Program-made: the position numbers and the translations under genes
NCBI GenBank assembly: GCA_025370055.1
Contig: CP073041.1
Coordinates: forward strand, 7,100,272 to 7,164,271
DNA length: 64,000 nucleotides
From: Woronichinia naegeliana WA131
GTDB taxonomy: Bacteria; Cyanobacteriota; Cyanobacteriia; Cyanobacteriales; Microcystaceae
Direction: 5' to 3'
The notes under the pieces: generated by a model
The model's database searches: none
What the model saw: the letters and a program-made list of their open reading frames with translations, nothing else
What the model was told of the DNA's origin: nothing
In this document: one piece after another, positions 25,310 to 33,213 of the stretch
Position numbering within the stretch: position 1 is the stretch's first letter
How the letters are laid out: each line of letters starts with the position of its first letter

Positions 25310-26803
25310 ATGAAACGCAAGGTAAAAGGTCAACTGACGGTAACTAGGATTGCTATTCTAGGAACTCAAGAACTGAATAAGTGGAAGTCGGAAGAACTGG
25401 ATACCATCGCGCTTCGATTGGGTCAACTTCGTTGTAACCTCTGGAATGAATTTGGTTCATTAAAAGCATGGGGAATCTCTAAGTTTGAAATTGACAAACA
25501 ATTACGTCCCTTCCGTGAAAAATATGATCTGCCAGCCAAATTGTGGGATTCAACCCTTTATGACGTAATAGACAACATTCACCTTGTACAGGCTTCCTGT
25601 GTTCAGAAGGTGATAAAAGCTCTAGGGCAATCCTATCAAACGTTTCACTCCCAAAAAGGAGTATTACAGTTAACCCTAGAAAGTCGTGATTGGCTTAATC
25701 ACCCTAAGTTATGCTCTCTTGTTCGTAAATATTGGCATCGTGGTCATACAAGGGTTAATAATCAAATTATCCTCAGAGCTTTTGATACACAATTCGATGA
25801 AAATGGAGTGGTCTGGCTTCGTTTTGGTGGACTTGAAAAGGGAAAAGCCATAAAAGTTCCGACTACATTACCTCACGAAGTTACCTGTCAGTTACGCTTG
25901 ATTAAACGGGCTGATAGATGGGAAATTCATTACACAACTAATATTCAAAAGTCCGAACTTAAAACAGAAGGTTTAACCATCGGTTGCGATAGGGGTTATA
26001 CGGAAGTTTATGCCACTTCTTCTAACGATGGTGCTAGACTTTTAGGTAATAATTTTGGTTCCTTGCAAACGAAAGAAACCGATTATCGTACAGCCAAAAA
26101 AGTTAAGCGCAACAAATTAAAATCTGTTGCCGATAAAGCAATCCAAAAAGGGGATACCGCCAAAGCGGATAGGATTAATCGTAACAACTTGGGTAAACAG
26201 AAATGGGATAAACGAGAGTCCCGTTTCAAGGGGCAGATTAAAACCCTTGTTTTTACCGCTACCCATCAACTCATGCAAAATGCGATTAAGGTAGCCGTTG
26301 AAGATTTAACAGAGCAAATTCGCAACAAAAAACCAAGAACAAAACGGATGAAAAGAAACGTTTCTTCTTGGTGTAAAGGCGTGGTCGCCGATGCTCTTAA
26401 TCAGGTTTCAACTCGCGTAGGTTGCGCGATTGTTGCTGTTAACAGTGCCTATACGTCACAACTCGATTCTCGGTTCGGGACTCTCACAGGGACTCGTTCA
26501 GGGGAGCGGTTTATCGGACATGATGGGGTCGTATTACACTCTGATATCAACGCTGCTGACAACATTCTAGCAAGACTGGGAGACGTTGAAATCCCCCGTT
26601 TTCTTAGCTATAAAAAGGCAAAGGAAATATTGTTAGAACGGACTCGGAAGTTTCTGGATAGCTTGACTCCTATGCAGGGTCAACTATTCGAGGCGAAAAC
26701 GGACAAAGGCAAGTCCCAGACCCTAGAACCAAGGAGACGCAAGCCTCCATCGGTCAATCAGGGAGCGAATATAAAGCAGTTGACGCTGTTTAACTTCGGT
26801 TGA
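25310..26803 (+). CDS. tnpB: TnpB RNA-guided nuclease homologue lacking zinc-ribbon cysteines
   Basis: 497 residues, longer than the usual about 400. RuvC acidic residues are visible: Asp in LTIGCDRGYTEVYA (about 228), Glu in VAVEDLTEQI (about 344) and Asp in VLHSDINAADNILAR (about 413). Between the last two, where TnpB normally has a CxxC…CxxC ribbon after TSQ, this protein reads AYTSQLDSRFGTLTG…RFIGHDG with no cysteine. The catalytic site thus looks intact but the zinc ribbon is lost or replaced. A Shine-Dalgarno AAAGGAGG stands 7 bases before the ATG. Confidence 0.85.
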   Translation: MKRKVKGQLTVTRIAILGTQELNKWKSEELDTIALRLGQLRCNLWNEFGSLKAWGISKFEIDKQLRPFREKYDLPAKLWDSTLYDVIDNIHLVQASCVQKVIKALGQSYQTFHSQKGVLQLTLESRDWLNHPKLCSLVRKYWHRGHTRVNNQIILRAFDTQFDENGVVWLRFGGLEKGKAIKVPTTLPHEVTCQLRLIKRADRWEIHYTTNIQKSELKTEGLTIGCDRGYTEVYATSSNDGARLLGNNFGSLQTKETDYRTAKKVKRNKLKSVADKAIQKGDTAKADRINRNNLGKQKWDKRESRFKGQIKTLVFTATHQLMQNAIKVAVEDLTEQIRNKKPRTKRMKRNVSSWCKGVVADALNQVSTRVGCAIVAVNSAYTSQLDSRFGTLTGTRSGERFIGHDGVVLHSDINAADNILARLGDVEIPRFLSYKKAKEILLERTRKFLDSLTPMQGQLFEAKTDKGKSQTLEPRRRKPPSVNQGANIKQLTLFNFG

Positions 26804-26893
26804 CTCCGTTTTCTGTGTGCCTCTATAAAGTTAATTGCTTCTATATTTCATGACCGACTTCTCAAAGACTGAAGGGTAATTGGAGAAGGTATT

Positions 26894-29020
26894 TTGACCA
26901 TTCCTATGATAAAGCATTTAATTTGTACTAAGACCGATCAACAAATTATCCTTAAAGAACTGATCGCGTCCAGTGGCGAAGGTGAAGTTTGGAGAACCGA
27001 AAATCCTGCCATTTTAGCGAAGATTTATCATTCACCGACCTTACAACGACAAGAAAAATTAAAGGTAATGGTGAAATATCCGCCTCAAGATCCCAATCAA
27101 CACCGTCGTTGTATTTCCTTTGCCTGGCCCGAATCTCTGTTAGCCGATCGCAGTGGTATAATTGTTGGTTTTTTAATGCCAGCTATTCACGGTGCAAAAG
27201 AACTGATTGAAGTTTATAATCCTAGTCGTCGAAAGAAAAATGGCTTAACCGTTGATTGGTATTTTCTTCACACAGCAGCCCACAATATTGCCTCGATTAT
27301 TCATGCTATCCATGAAGCTAATTATGTGTTAGGTGATATTAAGCCCCAAAATATTTTAATTAATAATCAAGCCATTCCCTCTATTATTGACACAGATTCT
27401 TTTCAAGTCACCAATCCTCGTAATGGTCAAATCTACCGTTGTTTAGTGGGATCGGAAGGGTTTACGCCCCCAGAACTGCTGGGTAAAGATTTCGCGCTAC
27501 TGAACCAGACTGAAGTTCAAGATCGCTTCCGTTTAGGGGTTATTATTTACTATCTATTATTTGGTTCCCATCCTTTCCAAGGTAAATGGATTGGTACGGG
27601 TGATGCACTAGAATTAAGTGATTTGATTCGTCAGGGATATTGGGTATTTGGCCATCAAAGTTTAATTAAACCGTCCCGTTTAACCATTGCCCTTTCGACA
27701 GTGCATCCAGCCCTCAAAGATTGTTTTATACAATGTTTTAGTAAAGGTTATGACAATCCGCGATCGCGGCCCACAGCCAAAGAATGGCAAGATTCTCTAC
27801 GATTAGCCATTAATTCTTTAACTATCTGCAATCAAGCCCAAAATCACTATTACCATCAAGATAATGCCACTTGTTATTGGTGCGATCGGGCGATTAAACT
27901 TAAAACCGATATTTTTGGCAAGGCCCTCCGCCCCTCAGTACCGCTATCTCCTCAATTAGAAAAATCAGTAGCGAGTATTTTACCCTCCTCTCAACCTCAG
28001 GTTGTGCGGATGCCCTATGGTCAATCTAATTATCAAGTATTGACCCATAGTCAGGCTTTTTTGCGAAGAAAATTTAACAGAAATACTTTTTTAATTGTAG
28101 GCAATCTTTCACTGCTAGGAAGTATTTTAATTTCCGTATTTCTCTTTCAAGAATTTCCGACACCCAGTCATTCTATTGTCAGCTATCGTCTCCCCGTTCA
28201 AGAAGCAAAAATTGTACCAAGTCAAAGTGCTTCAGTCTATAATCAGCGTGGTTATATCCGCTATGCTCAGGGAGATGATCTGGGCGCGATCGCTGACTTT
28301 AATCAAGCTATCAAGCTAAACCCCCAATTAGCAGAGGCTTACTATAATCGCAGTCTAGCTAAAAGCAATCTGGGTTATGAACAAGCGGCTAAACAAGATT
28401 GGAATCAAGCTATGCTTCTCGATCCTCAATTGGCCGCTAATTACCATAGTCCTCTACTGCCAGACACAGAGGAGAATAAAGACTCTAATCCGGTTGCGGC
28501 TCTCCGTCCTATGCCAACAGACAGTATCGACATGGCCGAACCAGTCGAGAATTTTTCTGACCTTAACCTTAATGCGTCCCGTCCTTCAGCCAATCAACCG
28601 ACTCCCAAACCGTCAAATTTTCCACAAGACGAGATGTCTTTTTTGTTTGAGAACACAGATTTGAAGATTCCTGAAGACTTGCCGAAGCCAACTGTCTCAG
28701 TGCTAACAAAACCAGCCTCTCCTACTAAAATCGGGAATAAATCGTCCAAGGAGAGCAGAAACCGTGCTCAAATCTTAGCGAATAAGATTGAAGCCTATAG
28801 TGCTAAGGACATGAAAACTGAGGATATAGACTATCAAGATATCAATGTAAATCTGGCTTTATCTTTCTACCAACAGGGAATTTTTTATAAAAATTTAGGC
28901 ATCAATTCAGAAGCCCTCAGAAATCTAGAAGAGGCCTCTTTATTGTTACAAAAGGATGGCAATAAAGATATTGCTAAAGAGGTTGAAACCATGATTCGCA
29001 ATCTCAAAAAAACAAAGTGA
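26894..29020 (+). CDS. Membrane-anchored protein kinase-like protein with TPR repeats
   Basis: 708 residues if started at the TTG at 26894, which has GGAGAAGG a few bases upstream; an ATG at 26906 gives 704. The N-terminal kinase-like domain (about 15-310) has the catalytic loop as YVLGDIKPQNILIN and the metal loop as IIDTDSFQV, i.e. GD and DTD in place of HRD and DFG. A CYWCDR motif follows near 333, a single membrane segment (FLIVGNLSLLGSILISVFLF, about 399-418), then TPR units (RGYIRYAQGDDLGAIADF) and a C-terminal TPR-like pair. Likely a signalling protein; the substrate is unknown. Confidence 0.75.
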   Translation: MTIPMIKHLICTKTDQQIILKELIASSGEGEVWRTENPAILAKIYHSPTLQRQEKLKVMVKYPPQDPNQHRRCISFAWPESLLADRSGIIVGFLMPAIHGAKELIEVYNPSRRKKNGLTVDWYFLHTAAHNIASIIHAIHEANYVLGDIKPQNILINNQAIPSIIDTDSFQVTNPRNGQIYRCLVGSEGFTPPELLGKDFALLNQTEVQDRFRLGVIIYYLLFGSHPFQGKWIGTGDALELSDLIRQGYWVFGHQSLIKPSRLTIALSTVHPALKDCFIQCFSKGYDNPRSRPTAKEWQDSLRLAINSLTICNQAQNHYYHQDNATCYWCDRAIKLKTDIFGKALRPSVPLSPQLEKSVASILPSSQPQVVRMPYGQSNYQVLTHSQAFLRRKFNRNTFLIVGNLSLLGSILISVFLFQEFPTPSHSIVSYRLPVQEAKIVPSQSASVYNQRGYIRYAQGDDLGAIADFNQAIKLNPQLAEAYYNRSLAKSNLGYEQAAKQDWNQAMLLDPQLAANYHSPLLPDTEENKDSNPVAALRPMPTDSIDMAEPVENFSDLNLNASRPSANQPTPKPSNFPQDEMSFLFENTDLKIPEDLPKPTVSVLTKPASPTKIGNKSSKESRNRAQILANKIEAYSAKDMKTEDIDYQDINVNLALSFYQQGIFYKNLGINSEALRNLEEASLLLQKDGNKDIAKEVETMIRNLKKTK

Positions 29021-29070
29021 TATTTCCGTTAATTTTCCTTGACTACACCGGCTAAATTTTCTTGCATAGT

Positions 29071-29967
29071 TCAAGTTGGCTCTGTTAACACTGCTTCTAA
29101 ATAATCGGCAATGTCCCAGGGTCGTTGGGCTACAGGAATCTCTGCTTCTTTAAAGACCATGATCGTTTTTTGAGTACTACTCGCTTCAGGTACGGTATGA
29201 GATAACTGATTAGCAATAATCGTTAAGGAGTCGCTGAAATGCTTGTTAAGGGTTGCCTGGTATCCAGGCAGATAAGCAATGACCGGTTTTTCGATCGCCG
29301 AGGCAATATAGTCAGCGGCCCGGCTTTCCCCCTCACGATTGGGTTGACCGAGCAGCAAGATCGCTTCCGTCTGATCATCTTCTTCCAAAACCTGTAGCCA
29401 TTGTTCAAAGTTGGAACCAATCAAGTCATCAGTGCCAATACTGACCACTAGGGATTGACCAAAACCCCGTCGGGTTAATTGTTGGGCAATATCATCGGTT
29501 AAGGTATCGCAGTGACTAATGATGCCGATGGGGCCGGGTCGATAATAGTCTGGATTGAGAGTGCCCACACAAAACTGATCGGGAATTAAGACTCCTTGAC
29601 TCCCAGATCCTAAGATAAAAGTTCCGGTTTCTTCAGCTTTACGCAGTAACTGGATCATATCGAGGGGAGGAACACCAGCAGAGATAATCACCAATTGACG
29701 GATGCCGGCGGCGATCGCCTCTAGAGAAGCATCCAAGACTCGATAGGGAGGGTTGAGAATAACACTCATATCCACTGCCCCAACTCCAGCGATCGCCTCT
29801 TCAATCAAATCAAAAACGGGAAGATCGGCAATCTTTTCTCCTCCATGACCTGCGCTCACCCCTGCCACCAGTTGGGTTCCATAGCGTCGCATTTGTTCAA
29901 TATAAATTGCACTGAGAGGATGATGTACTCCCTGAAGCAAAACTTTACTCTGAGTTTGCCATTTCAT
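29071..29967 (-). CDS. sucD: Succinyl-CoA ligase alpha-subunit-like protein, catalytic His region altered
   Basis: 298 residues. CoA-binding fold VLLQGVHHPLSAIYIEQM and GTQLVAGVSAGHGGE at the N-terminus and IGIISHCDTLTDDIAQQL in the middle follow SucD. In the C-terminal half the family has a GGxxE segment and a GHAGAI motif with the phosphorylated His. Here the corresponding parts read LLGQPNREGESRAADY and KHFSDSLTII, so I cannot find the catalytic His in its normal place. It lies 44 bp downstream of the sucC-like gene. It may be a divergent acyl-CoA ligase subunit, or have lost the His-phosphate step. Confidence 0.75.
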   Translation of the reverse strand: MKWQTQSKVLLQGVHHPLSAIYIEQMRRYGTQLVAGVSAGHGGEKIADLPVFDLIEEAIAGVGAVDMSVILNPPYRVLDASLEAIAAGIRQLVIISAGVPPLDMIQLLRKAEETGTFILGSGSQGVLIPDQFCVGTLNPDYYRPGPIGIISHCDTLTDDIAQQLTRRGFGQSLVVSIGTDDLIGSNFEQWLQVLEEDDQTEAILLLGQPNREGESRAADYIASAIEKPVIAYLPGYQATLNKHFSDSLTIIANQLSHTVPEASSTQKTIMVFKEAEIPVAQRPWDIADYLEAVLTEPT

Positions 29968-30011
29968 AAAAAGATTACAAGATTAATACAGAAGTAGGGC
30001 GAAGAACAAAT

Positions 30012-31220
30012 TCAATCCGTGGGAAAAGGCTCTAAACAATCCAGGGTTTTAGCGATCGCCGGTTCAAGATCCGTAAATCCATAGAACAGGGGCGGGTGAG
30101 TTTGAGCTTGTAAAATCTCTAAATTTCCCTGGGCTAACCTAAGTACAATAGGAATTTGGTCGGCAGCAGGAGAATGACGGGAATGAAGGGCTCTTTCCTG
30201 AACCGTTCCCGTAGCTCGAATGGTTCTTTCTTCACTATTTAAAATTTTGACACTGGGTAATTGAGGATTTAACTGGTGATGGAGCCAAGCGGCGATCATC
30301 TCGGAGGTGGCGGCACAGCCAAAATAATTAATTAAAATGACCTGAAGCTCTGCCATCTTCCGCAATTGTTTTATGGCCCCTTCCAATTGTTGAATTAAGG
30401 ACACTTGAGGATGGGATTCCTCTAAAATGGCGGCTCCGACTAGCTTACCCTCCGCTTCACTCAACAGATCCCAGCTACTCAGTGCTAATCCATAGCTGTT
30501 ACAAATCAAGCCAATTTTTGCGTTAGCGTCCCCTTTCAACCAAGAAAAACCCGAATCTTCCTGATATTTGGTTAGCTTTTGTAAATCAGGATGACGGGCG
30601 ATCGCACTATCATTAACCGCAATTTTGCCGTCCAGGGCCATCACTGCCCCATCAGCATTCACACCTAAAGGATTAATTTCAATTAAATCTAAATCTTTGC
30701 TAGTAAAGAGACAATACATTTTTTCAATAATATCACTCACGGCTGGCACTAATTCCCCCTTCAACCCCATTTTTATTGCCAAACGACGGGCATGAAACAG
30801 GGAAAATTCCTCGGTCAAAACTACCTGCTCCATATATTGCAGAAGCGTATCCACCTCCATTCCGCCTTTACTGGAACCGAGTAGTACGGGACATTGACGC
30901 TGGTAGTCTAAAACGATCGCCAGAAAAAATTCCAATTGGCTATCATAACGGGCTTCTGCTAAAACGACTTCTGGATATTCCCCAGAAATAGGAAGATGAA
31001 AAATGGCCGTTGCCGCCGCGATCGCATCAATCGTATTTTCCACAAACCGAACACCACCAGCTTTGCCTCGCCCACCGGCCCGTACCTGGGACTTCAGAAC
31101 AACGGGATAGGGAATTTGTAGTCTTTTCAGTTCTCCGGTATTGTGAATTGTCTGAGATGGCAGAATCGGAATGCCAATCTGTTGGAACAGTTCTTTGGCT
31201 TGATATTCTAATAAATCCAT
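30012..31220 (-). CDS. sucC: Succinyl-CoA ligase beta-subunit-like protein (ATP-grasp)
   Basis: 402 residues, the family's usual length. N-terminal ATP-grasp domain with KSQVRAGGRGKAGGV (about 43-57), DLIEINPLGVN and VMALDGKIAVND (about 178-202), all as in SucC. The C-terminal flavodoxin-like domain is more divergent: the usual GxVNGAGLAMATMD reads GLICNSYGLALSSWD. It probably forms a two-gene operon with the SucD-like gene. Canonical function would be succinyl-CoA/succinate interconversion with ATP, but the partner's changes leave the substrate open. Confidence 0.8.
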   Translation of the reverse strand: MDLLEYQAKELFQQIGIPILPSQTIHNTGELKRLQIPYPVVLKSQVRAGGRGKAGGVRFVENTIDAIAAATAIFHLPISGEYPEVVLAEARYDSQLEFFLAIVLDYQRQCPVLLGSSKGGMEVDTLLQYMEQVVLTEEFSLFHARRLAIKMGLKGELVPAVSDIIEKMYCLFTSKDLDLIEINPLGVNADGAVMALDGKIAVNDSAIARHPDLQKLTKYQEDSGFSWLKGDANAKIGLICNSYGLALSSWDLLSEAEGKLVGAAILEESHPQVSLIQQLEGAIKQLRKMAELQVILINYFGCAATSEMIAAWLHHQLNPQLPSVKILNSEERTIRATGTVQERALHSRHSPAADQIPIVLRLAQGNLEILQAQTHPPLFYGFTDLEPAIAKTLDCLEPFPTD

Positions 31221-31605
31221 TGGTTAAGAGGTTGTCCGTCGTAATTCGTCATCAATCGTAATTAGAGTTTAGGCACCAATCATACTGAGCAAGATTAAAA
31301 ACTGAATATTACTGATATTCATAATTCTACCGTCTCCTTGAGAACACATAATGAAAATCAAGACTTGGGATAGACCTAAAGACGAGGAAAATTAATTGCA
31401 AATTATGGTTGAGTCGTGATCATCAGCATCCGTTCTAAGGAGGCCATCTGACGATAACCTGCATTGTTAAGCAGTGTATCAAAACGACCCAATTCTGTCA
31501 TACTTTTTGGGACGACTTAGGAAACCTGTGACAAATCACTCCTATCTATGCTAACAACTAGGACAGTAGCTTGATATTGGCAATACTGAATTGCGATTAG
31601 GAAAC
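31221..31605. other. Intergenic region before the IscB element
   Basis: About 385 bp. A 32-codon minus-strand frame (31403-31501, MTELGRFDTLLNNAGY…) has some coding character but no clear ribosome binding site; it may be a gene remnant. The last 15-20 bases before 31606 would be the guide segment of the IscB RNA. Confidence 0.4.
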
Positions 31606-31841
31606 AGTCAGCACCCCCGACTGAAGTACGGGGGCTTCGTGCCTCTAACTTCAGTTAGCTGACCAGGTTAAGTCCTTCGAGGACTACGTTTTTTGAGTCA
31701 TAACACCGACGAATGCGTAGCCAGTTTGTCGCTGTGTTGTTGAAAGTTAAACATCTTTACGGGGTTAAGGAAGTGCTTTCAGCCTAACAAGCTCTTAAAA
31801 CATTACCGAGGCTAACATTACCCAAGAAATTGGAGTTATCT
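31606..31841 (+). ncRNA. IscB omega RNA region (HEARO-like), left end of the IscB element
   Basis: Begins GTCAGCACCCCCGACTG and folds at once into a GC-rich hairpin (CCCCCGACTGAAGTACGGGGG), followed by GTGCCTCTAACTTCAGTTAG, TTCGAGGACTACGTT and CCTAACAAGCTC. This arrangement directly upstream of iscB is that of the HEARO/omega RNA, known to guide IscB with a 5' spacer from the flanking DNA. The first 189 nt align with the orphan copy at 3940-4130. Ends of the transcript are not determined. Confidence 0.75.
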
Positions 31842-33119
31842 ATGTCTAATGATGTTTTTGTTATTGATACCGATAAACAGCCTTGTAATCCAGTGCATCC
31901 TGCTCAAGCACGATTGTTACTGAATCAGAAAAAAGCTGCTGTATTTCTTCGGTATCCCTTCACCATTATTCTCAAGGAGAAGCAAGAAGATGTAGAAGTC
32001 AATTCGTTGACTCTTAAAATCGACCCAGGCTCTCAAGCAACAGGGATTGCTATTCTCAATGGAGAAGATGTCATTTGGGGAGCCGAATTATCTCACCGAG
32101 GACAACAAATCAAGTCCGACTTAGATTCCCGTCGCGCTATTCGTCGTAATCGCCGAAATCGTAAAACTCGCTATCGTCCTGCTCGATTCCTTAATCGGAA
32201 AAAGGAAAAGGGATGGTTAACTCCCAGTCTCCAACATCGAGTAGATACCACGCTAACCTTGGTCAAGAAATTGATTCGTTACTGTCCTGTCACTAGCATT
32301 GTTCAGGAGTTGGTTCGATTCGATTTACAGAAAATGGAAAACCGTGAAATCTCTGGTATTGAATACCAACAAGGAGAGTTACAGGGTTACGAAGTGCGGG
32401 AATATCTCTTGGAAAAATGGAACCGTCAATGCGCCTATTGTGGAGCAAAGAACATCCCTCTCCAAGTTGAGCATATTCAACCCAAGGCGAAGGGCGGAAC
32501 TAATCGCATTTCCAATCTTTGTTTAGCCTGTGAACCCTGTAATATTGGCAAGGGAACTCAGGATATCAAAGACTTTCTTTCAGGAAAACCTGATGTCTTG
32601 AAACGAGTATTGAGTCAGGCAAAGTCTCCTTTAAAGGATGCCGCCGCCGTTAATTCGACCCGTTGGGCTTTATTTAATGCCTTAAAGATCACTGGATTAC
32701 CTGTTTCTACGGGATCTGGTGGACAAACTAAGTTTAATCGCACTCGATTAAAATTAACTAAAGCTCATTGGATTGATGCCGCTTGTGTAGGAACGATTGA
32801 TTCTTTACGGATTGTCACCAAGCAGCCTTTATTGATTAAGGCAACAGGACATGGATGCCGTCAAATGTGTCGCACCGATAAATTTGGCTTCCCATCTCGT
32901 TATGTCCCTCGCCTTAAGTTTATTAAAGGATTTCAGACAGGTGACATTGTTAAGGCAATCGTAACTTCTGGAAAGAAAATCGGAACTTACGTTGGACGAG
33001 TTGCTGTTCGTTCTAGTGGTAGTTTCAATATTTCAACATCCTCACAGCTAATACAAGGAATTGGGCATAAATACTGTCGGGCAATTCATCGTAAAGATGG
33101 TTACTCCTATAGTTTTTAA
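31842..33119 (+). CDS. iscB: IscB RNA-guided nuclease
   Basis: 425 residues from the ATG at 31842, with GGAG 6 bases upstream; a TTG four codons earlier is less likely. Order: N-terminal PLMP-like segment (CNPVHPAQARLL), RuvC-I with Asp in LKIDPGSQATGIAIL, Arg-rich bridge helix (DSRRAIRRNRRNRKTRYR), RuvC-II with Glu in IVQELVRFDLQKM, HNH domain (CAYCG, QVEHIQPKAKGGTNRISN, CEPCNIGKG), RuvC-III AHWIDAACVG, then a C-terminal TAM-interacting region. All catalytic residues of both nuclease domains are present, so it is probably active. IscB is the ancestor-type relative of Cas9. Confidence 0.93.
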   Translation: MSNDVFVIDTDKQPCNPVHPAQARLLLNQKKAAVFLRYPFTIILKEKQEDVEVNSLTLKIDPGSQATGIAILNGEDVIWGAELSHRGQQIKSDLDSRRAIRRNRRNRKTRYRPARFLNRKKEKGWLTPSLQHRVDTTLTLVKKLIRYCPVTSIVQELVRFDLQKMENREISGIEYQQGELQGYEVREYLLEKWNRQCAYCGAKNIPLQVEHIQPKAKGGTNRISNLCLACEPCNIGKGTQDIKDFLSGKPDVLKRVLSQAKSPLKDAAAVNSTRWALFNALKITGLPVSTGSGGQTKFNRTRLKLTKAHWIDAACVGTIDSLRIVTKQPLLIKATGHGCRQMCRTDKFGFPSRYVPRLKFIKGFQTGDIVKAIVTSGKKIGTYVGRVAVRSSGSFNISTSSQLIQGIGHKYCRAIHRKDGYSYSF

Positions 33120-33213
33120 CCCATATTTTACGGGGGAATAAATTCCCCTGAGTCGTTTTTCCTCTCAGGTCTGAAGACGCTGAGTTTCCAAACTCCCACC
33201 TTTTTCTTATGAC

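Larger units (their letters stand above)
24650..26815 (+). mobile_element. IS607-type element (tnpA + zinc-finger-less tnpB)
   Basis: A serine recombinase followed 20 bp later by tnpB, both on the plus strand; outer ends are estimates because this type makes no target duplication. It lies between fabG and the kinase gene. It is independent of, and only distantly related to, the disrupted element at 7.2-12.9 kb. Confidence 0.75.
31606..33208 (+). mobile_element. Complete IscB element (IS200/IS605-like ends, no tnpA)
   Basis: Left end as in the omega RNA entry. Right end: the hairpin CGGGGGAATAAATTCCCCTG (about 33130-33150) then CAGGTCTGAAGACGCTGAG and AAACTCCCACC. No transposase is encoded, so movement would need a tnpA in trans. 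The right boundary is followed by ATGAC; the solo element is followed by ATGAA. It lies just before the start codon at 33214. Confidence 0.75.

Noticed and set aside
31403-31501. 32-codon minus-strand frame MTELGRFDTLLNNAGY…
   Set aside because: Has coding character but no ribosome site and too short to support; mentioned only as a possible remnant.
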